Part shown: piece after piece, positions 27,282 to 41,651 of the stretch
How the letters are laid out: each line of letters starts with the position of its first letter
Numbering within the stretch: the stretch's first letter is position 1
Assembly: GCA_016800925.1 (NCBI GenBank)
Contig: JABCPU010000332.1
Location: 1-64,000 of the forward strand
Length of the DNA stretch: 64,000 nt
Origin: Suillus spraguei
Lineage: Eukaryota; Basidiomycota; Agaricomycetes; Boletales; Suillaceae
Direction: 5' to 3'
Translations under genes and position numbers: made by a program
Notes under the pieces: model-generated
Database searches by the model: none
Told to the model about the DNA's origin: nothing
The model's input: only the letters and a program-made list of their open reading frames with translations

Positions 27282-27737
27282 TTGCCAACCACTGAAATAC
27301 TCACTTTCATGCAGTGGAAATTCCGAAGGTTGAGGCAATGTACCACGGTGGCCAACTACCCCGCAACAACGCTTACGAGGCAAGAGCAAGAGCAATCAGC
27401 AATAACTTATCCATATCCTTACTCTGATCTTCCGCCCCTTCTATCTCATATCACGCCTCCGTTTGTTGTCATAAACGCAGGGCCAAAGTGCGACCGAGAT
27501 CAAATTGGTCGGCTTGTTCTGGAACGCTACCCACAACCGACGGACGAGTCTCGAGAATTTCAACAGCGACTTATGCTGTTGTGTGATACTTGGAATCTTT
27601 TTCAGGGCGCCAGGAGTGCTGCTGAGGCTTGGAGGCAGAGGGACAAGGCAGAAAGGGTTGGTAAGAGAAAGAGGGAACAGGCCGACTCAGGTCCAATACC
27701 CACACGTACCACGAGATCCAAAACACGTACGCACTGA
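27282..27737 (+). CDS. Unrecognised open frame, possible gene remnant
   Basis: An open frame of about 150 codons with a readable C-terminal half (VLERYPQPTDESREFQQRL, CDTWNLFQGARSAAEAWRQ and a basic KRKREQ stretch). I do not recognise it. The composition is protein-like rather than random, but no start context or partner exons support a full gene. Confidence 0.3.
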   Translation: MPTTEILTFMQWKFRRLRQCTTVANYPATTLTRQEQEQSAITYPYPYSDLPPLLSHITPPFVVINAGPKCDRDQIGRLVLERYPQPTDESREFQQRLMLLCDTWNLFQGARSAAEAWRQRDKAERVGKRKREQADSGPIPTRTTRSKTRTH

Positions 27738-27740
27738 ACT

Positions 27741-28138
27741 CTCCCAACAACCCAGTTCTGTAACAATGCACATTTACTAGGGAATCTCAAACGCACACTG
27801 TCGCCCCGCACAAATGGGCTCGGAGGTTCTCTCACTCGCCAAGCACTCTTACATCTCTCGAAACGACCCAAAACTAAGTTAGATGATCATGAAGGCATCT
27901 GGTCTACAGATGCAATCACACTTTGGGCTAAAAATTCTTCCAGGGCCTCATCTTTACTAGATGCTGATGCTCGTGAATAATACTATTTGATTATTGTTTT
28001 GGTCTGGTCACATGTACAGTAATCACTTCTTGTCAGTCAGTTCTCTACCTTCTCATGCAACACGGTCCACCGCGTCTATCAAGATGACAACAGGTCTTAC
28101 AATTGACCCTGAGGGCTTCCCTAGTGGTTTCATGAGAA
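27741..28138. other. No clear gene
   Basis: About 400 bp between the unknown open frame and the first inverted-repeat copy. There are short protein-like pieces (for example DHEGIWSTDAITLWAKN near 27880-27935 and LTIDPEGFPSGFM near 28095-28135), but nothing that can be assigned. Confidence 0.4.
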
Positions 28139-28183
28139 ACTAGGACGACTACAGAGGCGCGGACGAAAGACCGTACACCATAG
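28139..28183 (-). repeat. Inverted-repeat motif, copy 1 (pairs with 30653-30694)
   Basis: Ends in GACCGTACACCATAG at 28169-28183. Its reverse complement begins CTATGGTGTACGGTCTTTCG and matches 30653 onward, 61504 onward and the complement of 62219-62274. The XRN1 fragment starts within about 15 bp of its tip. Confidence 0.85.
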
Positions 28184-30652
28184 CGTTCCACCTACTTGTC
28201 CCCAAGCGTTGTACCAGACATAAATGGCACATCCCACACGACATCCATCGACTTTGTATTCAACCCAACGACAACACCCTTTGCAGACAACGGAACTCCA
28301 CCTGAATCTTGAACCATAGTTACCCTGTCTCCCAAGGCAAAGCGCTGGTTCTGGAGTTGATAGATAGCGTGCGATGGTTTTAGAACTGCGTGACGAGGGA
28401 TATTCTTCACAATGGCTTTCTTGATTCCAGCTTTGGACCTGTTCTTATTGATGTCATCGGCAGCCTGTTCAATTTCTTTGACAGTGCTCTCAAGACAGTT
28501 TTGAATGAAACGTGACTCGGGATAAACGACGATTCCATACCTTCGCTAGGCTGTCCGAGAATAGGGAAACTGGCTCAAGATCTCGGACCCCCTTCGGTTT
28601 GAACCACGACTTTACTTCCTTGACCCCAGCATCAGCGTGAAAGTCAAAAATGTCCGTAGCGCAAGCCATATCTATCATCCTAGAGATGAGATCAAGGAAT
28701 TGTCGGGAAAATCCAACAGCTTGTCGCCCCCTTGGTCCAGACAGGACCAACCTTATATTCACGAATGAGGTCAACTGCCTTCTCGCTAAACTCCCAATAA
28801 CGACCAGCCTTCCGTGAGTAGTCAATAACTTTCAAGCCCTTGGCCTCGAACTTGATGCTCAGTCCGAGATTGTTCTTTCGATGATCGGAGGGAACCATGA
28901 AGCTTGACGTGATTTTGGAGAGCGCTCTGGGTGACATTCCGATTGTGGAAGCTGCTTTGAACGATGGCAAGTAGTGCTGTGAAATACGACTATCAACAAT
29001 AATCTTGAACTTGTTATTCTCCGTTTTATCTGAAAGGAAGAACTACGAGATCATTTAGAAAGATAAATTGTGGTAGGGCATTGTGACATACTGCCAGAAC
29101 AACAGACAAAGCGCTGTCAGTAGTTGAAGACACCTGGGCAGCCACATCATACGCGTGTTCGCCAAGGAAGAAAATGTTCGTTCCGTCAGGAAATTCCTCC
29201 GACAGAGGTGGAACATCCTTCTCGATGAACCTGGGATCTTCGGATGCAACTTCTGAAATGACCATCTGGACGGCTTGTTCGAGTTCTTTTTCGGGTCCTT
29301 CGTAGTCTTTAACCAATGCGCCTGATTCTAAGCGTTTCAAACCTGCACGAATGTGTAAAGAGCGGACGTCCATAAAGTACCAGCACGCACCTTTTAGCGG
29401 ACGGACGTGCACCAGTAATCACTCCACATCTCTTCGAATATAGCGTCTCAATCCGTTCAGCTTTTCCCTTCCAATGGCTCAAGCTCTGGTGGGAATGCGG
29501 ATTGGAAACAACCTTCGCCAGAGTACCAGGCACGAGTACCAACTTCTCGTACTTGAACAATGAATCGGACACGGCCGTGACCAGCCCTTCTTGCAAGAAA
29601 GGCCAACCGATGAAAGTGCGTTTGCCAACCATTTCCTGGGCGATATCCTCTACCTTGCGGTTTTCGTGAGCATTTTGTATGTGAACTGCCATTGACTTGT
29701 TGCGGCTTTCGGAACGAACCGTGTACATTGACACCGTGAAAGCCTAGTTGTGCTGTGTGGGGTAATGTACCCACAAAGGGAATCCAGCGAGAGCTTTTGC
29801 ACCGAGGCATACACCTTCGCATAGTCCAGGGACGAGATGGAGTCCATCAAGAGTTGGAAGGTCGAAGGATTCCATCTTACATGTGCAACGATATATAGGA
29901 GGGAAGAAATCCGGTAACGATGAAGGATAGACTGTGGACTCTCCAGGACTGAAGATAAATTTGGTACTGGTTCCAAACCCATTGCGGCGGCGTTCCTCTG
30001 GGGTCAACCTATGTTCTCGAGCTGCACACATGGAACGATGACGAACTACAACCAAAAAGCGGAATTTGCTACTCACATTTCATTGCTCGTAACAGCCGCT
30101 GCTCATCAATAAAGGGAATCTTAACGATTGCTTCCCATTCTTGCTTCTTTCCATTTAAGTCTTGCTCAAATTCAAGAGGGTAAAAGTCCAATATCGGTGA
30201 ATTTGGATCGTACATTAGGTCCTATGGTTGATTAGTCTAATGCATGACACAGGCCACTGAACATACTTGATATGCTATCGGAATAGGGAGCCGCCATGTG
30301 ACAAGATTTTGATCCTCTTCATCGTACTCATCCCATGTAACCGACAGATGCAACTCCTCCGCCAGGGTGCTGATGAACTTCCGTTCCCGAGCGGGAAACG
30401 TATCAGGCATTGTCAGGGCCGCAGTACGGTGCTGTGAGGGTTTCCTGGGGTTTTGCAATACAAACTGCTGTACTTGATCAAAAATGTCTCGTTGAGGACG
30501 CGTAAGAACTAACATGGACTAATTGTTAGTTGTCGACAGGAAGAATGGAAAACTGTACCAAGCTTAGCACGCATGCGCGCAAGTTCCATTTCTTCTACGT
30601 GTTTGCTCCGCTTTCCTTTGAATCAATTCGAGTCCACATATTCTATGGTGTA
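28184..30652 (-). pseudogene. xrn1: XRN1 (5'-3' exoribonuclease) middle and C-terminal fragment between inverted repeats
   Basis: Reading the minus strand from about 30630 down gives XRN1 regions downstream of the nuclease core: KRSKHVEEMELARMRAKL, FPARERKFISTLAEELHLS, LDFYPLEFEQDLNGKKQEW, GWPFLQEGLVTAVSD, FFLGEHAYDVAAQVSSTTD, GMSPRALSKITSSFMVPS, SIKFEAKGLKVIDYSRKAG, KNIPRHAVLKPSHAIYQL and the SH3-like block VTMVQDSGGVPLSAKGVV to MSGTTLGDK near 28195. XRN1 degrades decapped mRNA in the cytoplasm. The catalytic N-terminal half is absent and the far C-terminus is cut, both within a few tens of bases of the inverted-repeat tips. Frames break between several blocks (for example near 28720 and 28510), so it is not a working gene. 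Confidence 0.85.
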
Positions 30653-30694
30653 CGGTCTTTCGTCCGCGCCCCCGTAGTCGTCCTAGTATGACAT
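30653..30694 (+). repeat. Inverted-repeat motif, copy 2
   Basis: Starts CTATGGTGTACGGTCTTTCG and runs to TATGACAT. It is the inverted partner of 28139-28183 and a direct relative of 61504-61557. Relative to the 61.5-62.3 kb pair, the tips around XRN1 point the opposite way. Confidence 0.85.
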
Positions 30695-30984
30695 GTAGGA
30701 TCTGTGGATGGCATGTATGATGCTGTCATCGAACGCCTACAACGACGGACGGTTCACGAGAGGGACTTGTATACTTAGCAAGCCGTGTGTCTGCTCTCGC
30801 CTGTACCTCCACTCCTTTCCGCTCACTCTGGCGCCTTCAGGTGTCGTTCGTGGATTCTGACAGTTTTGGTTGATCTGTTCAGATTCTAGGCTGATATGTG
30901 CGCACCTCGAGGATATACAATCTCATGTTTCTAAGACGACCCTCGCGAGATGTGAAGGTTCATTCCATTTCATAGATAGACTAT
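30695..30984. other. No gene recognised
   Basis: About 290 bp between the inverted repeat and the TAO3/PAG1-like fragment. I see no gene, repeat or RNA here. Confidence 0.4.
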
Positions 30985-31398
30985 TACGAATAGATCCTTT
31001 CGATCGCCTTTTCTCATTGTGGGTGATTGACCTCGGCCTGCGCCGTCTTGAGGTCATATTAGCGTGTACCAGTACCAGCCAGCAAATAGGAAATACCTTT
31101 CCAATGGGGTGCAAGAGACGAGTCAACGTATCGGCAAAAGCGATCTTGAACCGAAGACCATGCGCATTTGCGAAAGACTTGGCTGATAATTCCAGAAACT
31201 CGGCTCCCTCCTCAAATGCCTCTGGCGGCCATACCTAGCTGATACATGAACACAAAAATACAGAGGACAGGATCTCACTCTCAGTTGAACGTGACAGAGC
31301 CCTTTCACTAGATGCTTGTACTTCGTATCGAGGTCTTTCGCCACTTGACCCTTCGTTACAGGCTCGAGCTCGCAAAGAAAACGATCCGTGACACTCAC
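30985..31398 (-). pseudogene. Cell morphogenesis protein TAO3/PAG1/Mor2 (Furry family) fragment
   Basis: The minus strand gives SVTDRFLCELEPVTKGQVAK, KYKHLVKGLCHVQLR, an intron near 31235-31275, then WPPEAFEEGAEFLELSAKSF, RFKIAFADTLTRLLHPIGK, a further intron and TAQAEVNHPQ-stop-EKAIERIYS. This matches the N-terminal conserved region of the Furry/TAO3/Mor2 scaffold that works with NDR kinases in polarised growth. The in-frame TGA at 31014-31016 stands where Trp is expected. Only ~120 residues of a very large protein remain. Confidence 0.75.
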
Positions 31399-32038
31399 AA
31401 AGCTGGCGGATAATTAGGTGGGGTGGAGGCCATGTTAAGTTTGGTGTGCATACCGAGGCCACTGCTGGCATTCTGACTTACCAGGGCCCTTGCACCATTT
31501 GTCTTCCACTACGGATATGCCGTCTCTTTTGGTGGCAGCGACTCTGGGGATGGATATTTCCTTTCCCTCGCTTATCTGTGATCCTGCAGTCACAGTGATT
31601 CCATCACATCGATTCATTTGTCAGTATCCATTTGCTTGCCTTGTATCACTCAGCAGCCTATTGTGACTTACCCTTTCATTCATAGGTTTCAAGATGCGCT
31701 TCAGTCACGTGCATGAACCCCAGTGAAAACTGGACATTCTGAAATCTGCTAAAACAGATGTAAATATACGCAAAGCTACTTTGCACCTTACATACCTGGT
31801 CCTATCTACGGTACATAATCGACGCGTTTCGCAAACACAACATTCAGGCTATAGACTGCTTCCTCGTTTCACGCGTTAACTTTGTGTTTAGCAAACGAGA
31901 ATTACAAGCAGCGCCCGGTCCATACTATGGCTACTACTCGCACACGTCGTACTCGTCACTAGCGCATGTAGTCCTTGTTGCACTATTGCTGCACACACCA
32001 TAATACATACTTTTATGTGGCAGAGTGGGATTTTTTCT
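31399..32038. other. No gene recognised
   Basis: About 640 bp between the TAO3/PAG1-like fragment and the EPT1-like start. Short open frames on the minus strand (for example 31435-31617) show no family features. It may hold further decayed exons of the flanking genes. Confidence 0.4.
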
Positions 32039-32720
32039 ATGGGTTACCTCCCACTGTCAGCACTCAAAAACCTCAAAAAGTATTCCTATAAAGGTGTAGA
32101 TGAGTGGGTACTGTTCCATTGAGTGTTCTTTTGCTGTCATACTGAACTTTGAAAATAAGATCTTTGGTTTCGCGTTATCTCCTTACGCTATATTGGAATT
32201 GGTTCATCAAGCTCTTTCCACTCACCATCGCCCCAAATACCGTATGTTATTACCACTTAGTTCTTGGCGTCAGTCAAACTTGTTCAGATAACCTTGCTTG
32301 GCCTGTGTATTGTCGCTTTTAATGTCATCACGCTACTATATTACGACCCACTTTATTTGACGGAGAAAGATGGAGCAGTCGGGCCTCCTCAGTGGATCTA
32401 CTTCACGTGCGCGCATTCTATTGTTTGTGTCAAGCTTGTGTCACGCTGACCGTCGAAACTTAGATGGGCGATTGGGTTGTTCATGTACCAAAGTCTAGAC
32501 GCAGTGGACGGGTGAGTAGATACCTTACCACCGGTCTATATCCATGCTTATCCAAGTGCAGCAAGCAGGCACGGAGAACGGGAATGGCTGGTCCTTTGGG
32601 AGAAATGTTGAATCATGGTCTGCATGCGCGTTTCCTGACGCGCATATATATCTAACCTTTTTCTCATAGGTTGCGACGCGCTTAACACTACAGTATGCTG
32701 CCTTTACTTCAAGTCGTGAT
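32039..32720 (+). pseudogene. Choline/ethanolamine phosphotransferase (EPT1/CPT1) N-terminal fragment
   Basis: The ATG at 32039 gives YLPLSALKNLKKYSYKGVD, the usual N-terminus. ITLLGLCIVAFNVITLLYYD (TM) and GAVGPPQWIYFT follow. Across three GT-AG introns come WAIGLFMYQSLDAVDG, KQARRTGMAGPLGEMLNHG and CDALNTTVCCLYFK. This is the CDP-alcohol phosphotransferase signature DG-x2-AR-x8-G-x3-D-x3-D, which makes phosphatidylcholine or phosphatidylethanolamine in the ER. The third metal-binding Asp is Asn here (EMLNHG instead of the usual EMFDHG). The exon after the first ~24 codons is unclear. The gene stops near 32713, where HisRS sequence takes over, so six or so TM helices are missing. Confidence 0.78.
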
Positions 32721-32732
32721 TCTGGCCTCATC

Positions 32733-33991
32733 CTATGTACTTTTCCAGCTTGAGGTCGTTCTTGCGGTCCACAGGACAAGATTCGATCAATATCCTCTGC
32801 TGTAGACAAGTTGGACAAGGTTGGTCGATAGAGATGCATTTTCGATGCTGGTTCTAATTGCGTGCAGCTTCCCTGGCTAGAAGTAAAGAAAGAAATGACG
32901 GAAGAGAAAGGCCTTTCTCCAGATGTCGCTGATAAGATTGGAGAGTATGTCAAGCACAAAGGTAGGCAGCCTTGATTTTATGCAAAGCCAAGTATCTCAT
33001 CTCATTTGTTATACAGGTGGTCCATCGCTACTCGATCTTTTGAAAGCGGATGCCACTCTCATGGCAAACCCGAGCGCGAAGCAGGGCATTTCAGACATGG
33101 ATATTCTCTTTACTCTCCTATGAGCATATAAAGTGCTCGACAAAGTAAGCTCGCTTTCCGTGAATTAGAACATGATATATATTAATGTATGCATAGATCT
33201 CGTTCGATATGTCTCTCGCCCGTGGTCTAGACTATTATACAGGCATCACCTATGAAGCGATCGTCGAAGCATCAGCACCACCAACTCTTTCCGCAAATGC
33301 AACAGAGTCCCCAGCCCCAGCCCCCCCAAAACCGAAACCCTCGAAAAAAGCCAAAGCTGATGATAACGAAGAGGATGGAGTGGATGAATCGCAGGTTGGT
33401 GTCGGGTCCATTGCTGCTGGTGGCCGGTACGATAACCTGGTTGGTATGTTCACTGCCGCTGCCGCTGCTGAAGGGAAGAAGGCACCAGGGCTCCCGTGTA
33501 TTGGGGTCAGTATTGGTCTTGACCGTATCTTTGCAATTGTGTGGCCAAAGTGGGTCGAGAAGAGGATGCAGAGTAAAGAGACCATGGTATACGTGTTGGC
33601 TGCTGGTGATGGCTTGTTGGAAGAGCGGATTGCACTCGTGCAGGAACTCAGGGAAGCAGGCATAAAGGTTAGTCAAATTGTCGTTTTCCAATTCATGTAT
33701 TAACTCTTTTTTTTTTTTCAGACTGACTTCCTCGCAAAGAGGAAACTGAAGCTCACTGCGCAGTTCATGGCTGGTGAAAAGGATGAAGTTCCTTTTGCTG
33801 TAATTTTGGGCGGTGATGAGCTCAAGGAAGGTTTGGTGACTGTTAAAGAGCAAAAGTGGGAATTCGTAGATGGGAAGAAGACAAAAGTTCAGTCGGCAGA
33901 TCAAGGTATGAAGGTGCGGCGGGACGAACTGATTAGTTGGATCAAGCAAACACCTACATATCAAGGCTGGTCGAGCGGTCGACTTATCTAG
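32733..33991 (+). pseudogene. hts1: Histidyl-tRNA synthetase, C-terminal half
   Basis: This continues the protein started at 4720. Blocks are QDKIRSISSAVDKLDK, LPWLEVKKEMTEEKGLSP, GGPSLLDLLKADATLMANP, DMDILFTLL, MSLARGLDYYTGITYEAI (the HisA motif), a Pro/Lys-rich insert, VGSIAAGGRYDNLVGMF, GVSIGLDRIFAIVWPKW (motif 3 Arg) and the anticodon-binding domain from METMVYVLAAGDG to IKQTPTYQGW, ending at TAG 33989-33991. An in-frame TGA at 33121-33123 stands where Glu is expected before AYKVLDK, and the first block is frameshifted near 32755. It joins EPT1-like sequence upstream and SEC23 sequence only ~70 bp downstream. Confidence 0.85.
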
Positions 33992-34046
33992 CCATTGGAC
34001 CCCTGGAGGTGTGTATAGCAATTGTGGTGAGAAGAGTTACGCGTGA

Positions 34047-36673
<2,627 letters not shown>

Positions 36674-37097
36674 GGTAGTACAGCCAGTGCTTCCCGGTCC
36701 ATCGTTAAACCTAACTGGTGGCGGCCTTTTGTTAAGATATTCGTAGCGTTGAACACTGTATCATGCATACATATCTCTATCAAGGGGCATTGTTGTTCCA
36801 TAGATTTGTCTGTTATTGATGTGCATGAGATGTGCGAGTCGATTTCTGTTGCCAATGATGGTGAGGAATTGAGAAGCCTCGGCACACGAAAATCTTTGGA
36901 TAAAGATATATATTGGAGCAATGATGGGGACTTAGGATACAGTTTGTGAGGCAGAAAATATGTGATTATTGATGCATGGACAATAGTGAATTGCAGGAAT
37001 GTAAGTAGATGCGGTCGTGAGTACGTGAACACAAACATTGCAGTGAGACCAATACCATATCATCAAGCAGGAATGAAGAGAAAAAGCTACACTAACG
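36674..37097. other. 3' flank of amidase copy 2
   Basis: Duplicate of 9058-9480 with scattered substitutions. No gene is seen. It leads directly into the second 2-kb array. Confidence 0.7.
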
Positions 37098-40000
37098 CAT
37101 TCAATAGCAAAAATCACGCAAAATCAAGCCTAGTCCAAACGAGTTTTTTGCCTAGAGCCACCCATGACATTAAGCAAAATCAAGGCATTCCATAGCAAAA
37201 ACATAGCAAACATTACGCAAAATCAAGCCAAGTCCGAACAAGGTTTTCGCCTAAAGCTATGCTTCAGATCAAACAAAATCAAGAGCAAAATCAAGCAAAG
37301 TCAAGCCCAGTCCTGACGAGGTTTTGATCAAACGAAACAAAATAAAATCAAGCAATCCAATAGCAAAAATCACGCAAAATCAAGCCCAGTCCTGACGAGG
37401 TTTTCGCCAAAGCTACGCTTCAGATCAGACAAAAATCAAGCAAAGTCAAGACCAGTCCTGACAACTTTTTCGCCTAAAGCTACACCTCAAATCAAGCAAA
37501 ATCAAGCAAAGTCTGAACAAGGTTTTCGCCTCAGCCTACGCATCACCCCAGACAACGATAAGGATAAGCGATACAATAGTCAAGACTCCAATAGCAAAAG
37601 ACGAGCATAAGAAACGCCATACCATAGACTACGATAACTATACAAGACAACACTATATGATAACATAACATACAATACAATAGCAATACAATACCATACG
37701 ATCACATACGATAACAATACGATAGTCAAGGATAACAATAACAGGACTTGCCATACGTTAGATCCCCCCGCCCGCCCCCCGTTAAAGTTGTTAGTCATTA
37801 GGTTTAGCTGTTAGAAAACCACCCCCCCGCCCGTTAGAGGCTTAGTTAGCTTTCTCGTTGCTTAGGATAAAAACGTATTGTCTCGGTGTCTCGGTGTCTC
37901 GGTTCTCGGTACTATACAATAGTCAAGGAATACCATACAATTCATTAGCAAAAAAATAGCAAAAATCAAGCAAAGTCAAGCCCAGTCTGAACGAGGTTTT
38001 CGCCTAAAGCTACGCTTCAGATTAAACAAAAATCAAGTAAAATCAAGCCCAGTCTGAACGAGGTTTTCGCCTAAAGCTACGCCTCATATTAAACAAAAAT
38101 CAAGCAAAGTCAAGCAAAGTCTGAACGAGGTTTTGACCAGGAATACCATAGTCAAGACGAGGATAAGAAACGCGACAGACTACGATACCATACGATAGTC
38201 AAGACAAGGATAAGGAATACGATACGCTACGATACGATACCACAGCAAGTCAAGCAATACAATGACAAGAGACTACGACAACAAGTCAAGCAAAATCAAG
38301 CAACGCAATAGCAAAAATCATGCAAAATGAAACCAAGTCTGAACGAGGTTTTCGCCTAAACCAACGCCCAAGATTAAGCGAAATCACGCCATTCAATAGC
38401 AAAAAAATAGCAAAAATCATGCAAAATCAAGCCAAGTCCGAACAAGGTTTTCGCCTAAAGCTACGCTTCAGATCAAACAAATAAAGCAAAATCAACGATC
38501 CAATAGCAAATAAATAGCAAAAATCACGCAAAATGAAGCCCAGTCCTGACGAGGTTTTCGCCTAAAGCTATTGCAAAAATACGATAGTCAAGACCACCAT
38601 AAGCAAGTCAAGGATAAGAAATGCGATATCATAGGATATGATACGGTAGTCAAGACAAAGATAAGAAACAAAATAGACTACGATACCATACGACAGTCAA
38701 GACAAGGACAAGAAATGCGATACACTACGATAACATACGATACGACAACAATACGATAGACTACGATACGATAACGATAACGATAACATAGTCAAAGCAG
38801 GGCAATCATATGTTGGATCGCCCCCGCCCCCCGCCCATTAGAGTCGTTAGTCATCAGGTTTAGCTGTTTGAAAACCACCACCAGCCCGTTAGCTTTCTCG
38901 TTGCTTAGGATATAAACGTATTGTCTCGGTGTCTCGGTTCTCGGTACTATAAGTCAGCCAGACACTACGATACATTACCACAGCAAGTCAAGCAATACAA
39001 CAGCAATAAATCAAGCAAAATCAAGCAATCCGATAGCAAAAATCACGCAAAATGAACCCAAGTCTGAACGAGGTTTTCGCCTAAAGCTACGCCTCGCATT
39101 CAATAGCAAAAATCACGCAAAATCAAGCCTAGTCCAAACGAGTTTTTTGCCTAGAGCCACCCATGACATTAAGCAAAATCAAGGCATTCCATAGCAAAAA
39201 CATAGCAAACATTACGCAAAATCAAGCCAAGTCCGAACAAGGTTTTCGCCTAAAGCTATGCTTCAGATCAAACAAAATCAAGAGCAAAATCAAGCAAAGT
39301 CAAGCCCAGTCCTGACGAGGTTTTGATCAAACGAAACAAAATAAAATCAAGCAATCCAATAGCAAAAATCACGCAAAATCAAGCCCAGTCCTGACGAGGT
39401 TTTCGCCAAAGCTACGCTTCAGATCAGACAAAAATCAAGCAAAGTCAAGACCAGTCCTGACAACTTTTTCGCCTAAAGCTACACCTCAAATCAAGCAAAA
39501 TCAAGCAAAGTCTGAACAAGGTTTTCGCCTCAGCCTACGCATCACCCCAGACAACGATAAGGATAAGCGATACAATAGTCAAGACTCCAATAGCAAAAGA
39601 CGAGCATAAGAAACGCCATACCATAGACTACGATAACTATACAAGACAACACTATATGATAACATAACATACAATACAATAGCAATACAATACCATACGA
39701 TCACATACGATAACAATACGATAGTCAAGGATAACAATAACAGGACTTGCCATACGTTAGATCCCCCCGCCCGCCCCCCGTTAAAGTTGTTAGTCATTAG
39801 GTTTAGCTGTTAGAAAACCACCCCCCCGCCCGTTAGAGGCTTAGTTAGCTTTCTCGTTGCTTAGGATAAAAACGTATTGTCTCGGTGTCTCGGTGTCTCG
39901 GTTCTCGGTACTATACAATAGTCAAGGAATACCATACAATTCATTAGCAAAAAAATAGCAAAAATCAAGCAAAGTCAAGCCCAGTCTGAACGAGGTTTTC

Positions 40001-41651
40001 GCCTAAAGCTACGCTTCAGATTAAACAAAAATCAAGTAAAATCAAGCCCAGTCTGAACGAGGTTTTCGCCTAAAGCTACGCCTCATATTAAACAAAAATC
40101 AAGCAAAGTCAAGCAAAGTCTGAACGAGGTTTTGACCAGGAATACCATAGTCAAGACGAGGATAAGAAACGCGACAGACTACGATACCATACGATAGTCA
40201 AGACAAGGATAAGGAATACGATACGCTACGATACGATACCACAGCAAGTCAAGCAATACAATGACAAGAGACTACGACAACAAGTCAAGCAAAATCAAGC
40301 AACGCAATAGCAAAAATCATGCAAAATGAAACCAAGTCTGAACGAGGTTTTCGCCTAAACCAACGCCCAAGATTAAGCGAAATCACGCCATTCAATAGCA
40401 AAAAAATAGCAAAAATCATGCAAAATCAAGCCAAGTCCGAACAAGGTTTTCGCCTAAAGCTACGCTTCAGATCAAACAAATAAAGCAAAATCAACGATCC
40501 AATAGCAAATAAATAGCAAAAATCACGCAAAATGAAGCCCAGTCCTGACGAGGTTTTCGCCTAAAGCTATTGCAAAAATACGATAGTCAAGACCACCATA
40601 AGCAAGTCAAGGATAAGAAATGCGATATCATAGGATATGATACGGTAGTCAAGACAAAGATAAGAAACAAAATAGACTACGATACCATACGACAGTCAAG
40701 ACAAGGACAAGAAATGCGATACACTACGATAACATACGATACGACAACAATACGATAGACTACGATACGATAACGATAACGATAACATAGTCAAAGCAGG
40801 GCAATCATATGTTGGATCGCCCCCGCCCCCCGCCCATTAGAGTCGTTAGTCATCAGGTTTAGCTGTTTGAAAACCACCACCAGCCCGTTAGCTTTCTCGT
40901 TGCTTAGGATATAAACGTATTGTCTCGGTGTCTCGGTTCTCGGTACTATAAGTCAGCCAGACACTACGATACATTACCACAGCAAGTCAAGCAATACAAC
41001 AGCAATAAATCAAGCAAAATCAAGCAATCCGATAGCAAAAATCACGCAAAATGAACCCAAGTCTGAACGAGGTTTTCGCCTAAAGCTACGCCTCGCATTC
41101 AATAGCAAAAATCACGCAAAATCAAGCCTAGTCCAAACGAGTTTTTTGCCTAGAGCCACCCATGACATTAAGCAAAATCAAGGCATTCCATAGCAAAAAC
41201 ATAGCAAACATTACGCAAAATCAAGCCAAGTCCGAACAAGGTTTTCGCCTAAAGCTATGCTTCAGATCAAACAAAATCAAGAGCAAAATCAAGCAAAGTC
41301 AAGCCCAGTCCTGACGAGGTTTTGATCAAACGAAACAAAATAAAATCAAGCAATCCAATAGCAAAAATCACGCAAAATCAAGCCCAGTCCTGACGAGGTT
41401 TTCGCCAAAGCTACGCTTCAGATCAGACAAAAATCAAGCAAAGTCAAGACCAGTCCTGACAACTTTTTCGCCTAAAGCTACACCTCAAATCAAGCAAAAT
41501 CAAGCAAAGTCTGAACAAGGTTTTCGCCTCAGCCTACGCATCACCCCAGACAACGATAAGGATAAGCGATACAATAGTCAAGACTCCAATAGCAAAAGAC
41601 GAGCATAAGAAACGCCATACCATAGACTACGATAACTATACAAGACAACAC
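37098..41651. repeat. Tandem array 2 of the ~2-kb unit, 2.3 copies
   Basis: Unit starts lie at 37098, 39097 and 41096, a period of 1999 bp each time. The copies read as essentially identical to each other. They differ consistently from array 1: GAGTTTTTTGCC in place of GAGTTTTTCGCC, one ~65-bp sub-repeat fewer in the early part, and a duplicated GTGTCTCGG. The array is cut at about 41651 inside a unit, where ~300-bp satellite sequence begins. Confidence 0.97.

Noticed and set aside
32039..33991. A genuine EPT1-HisRS fusion gene
   Set aside because: The join falls at an intron-like stretch near 32714-32755 with a frame break, and the HisRS part has a stop at 33121.
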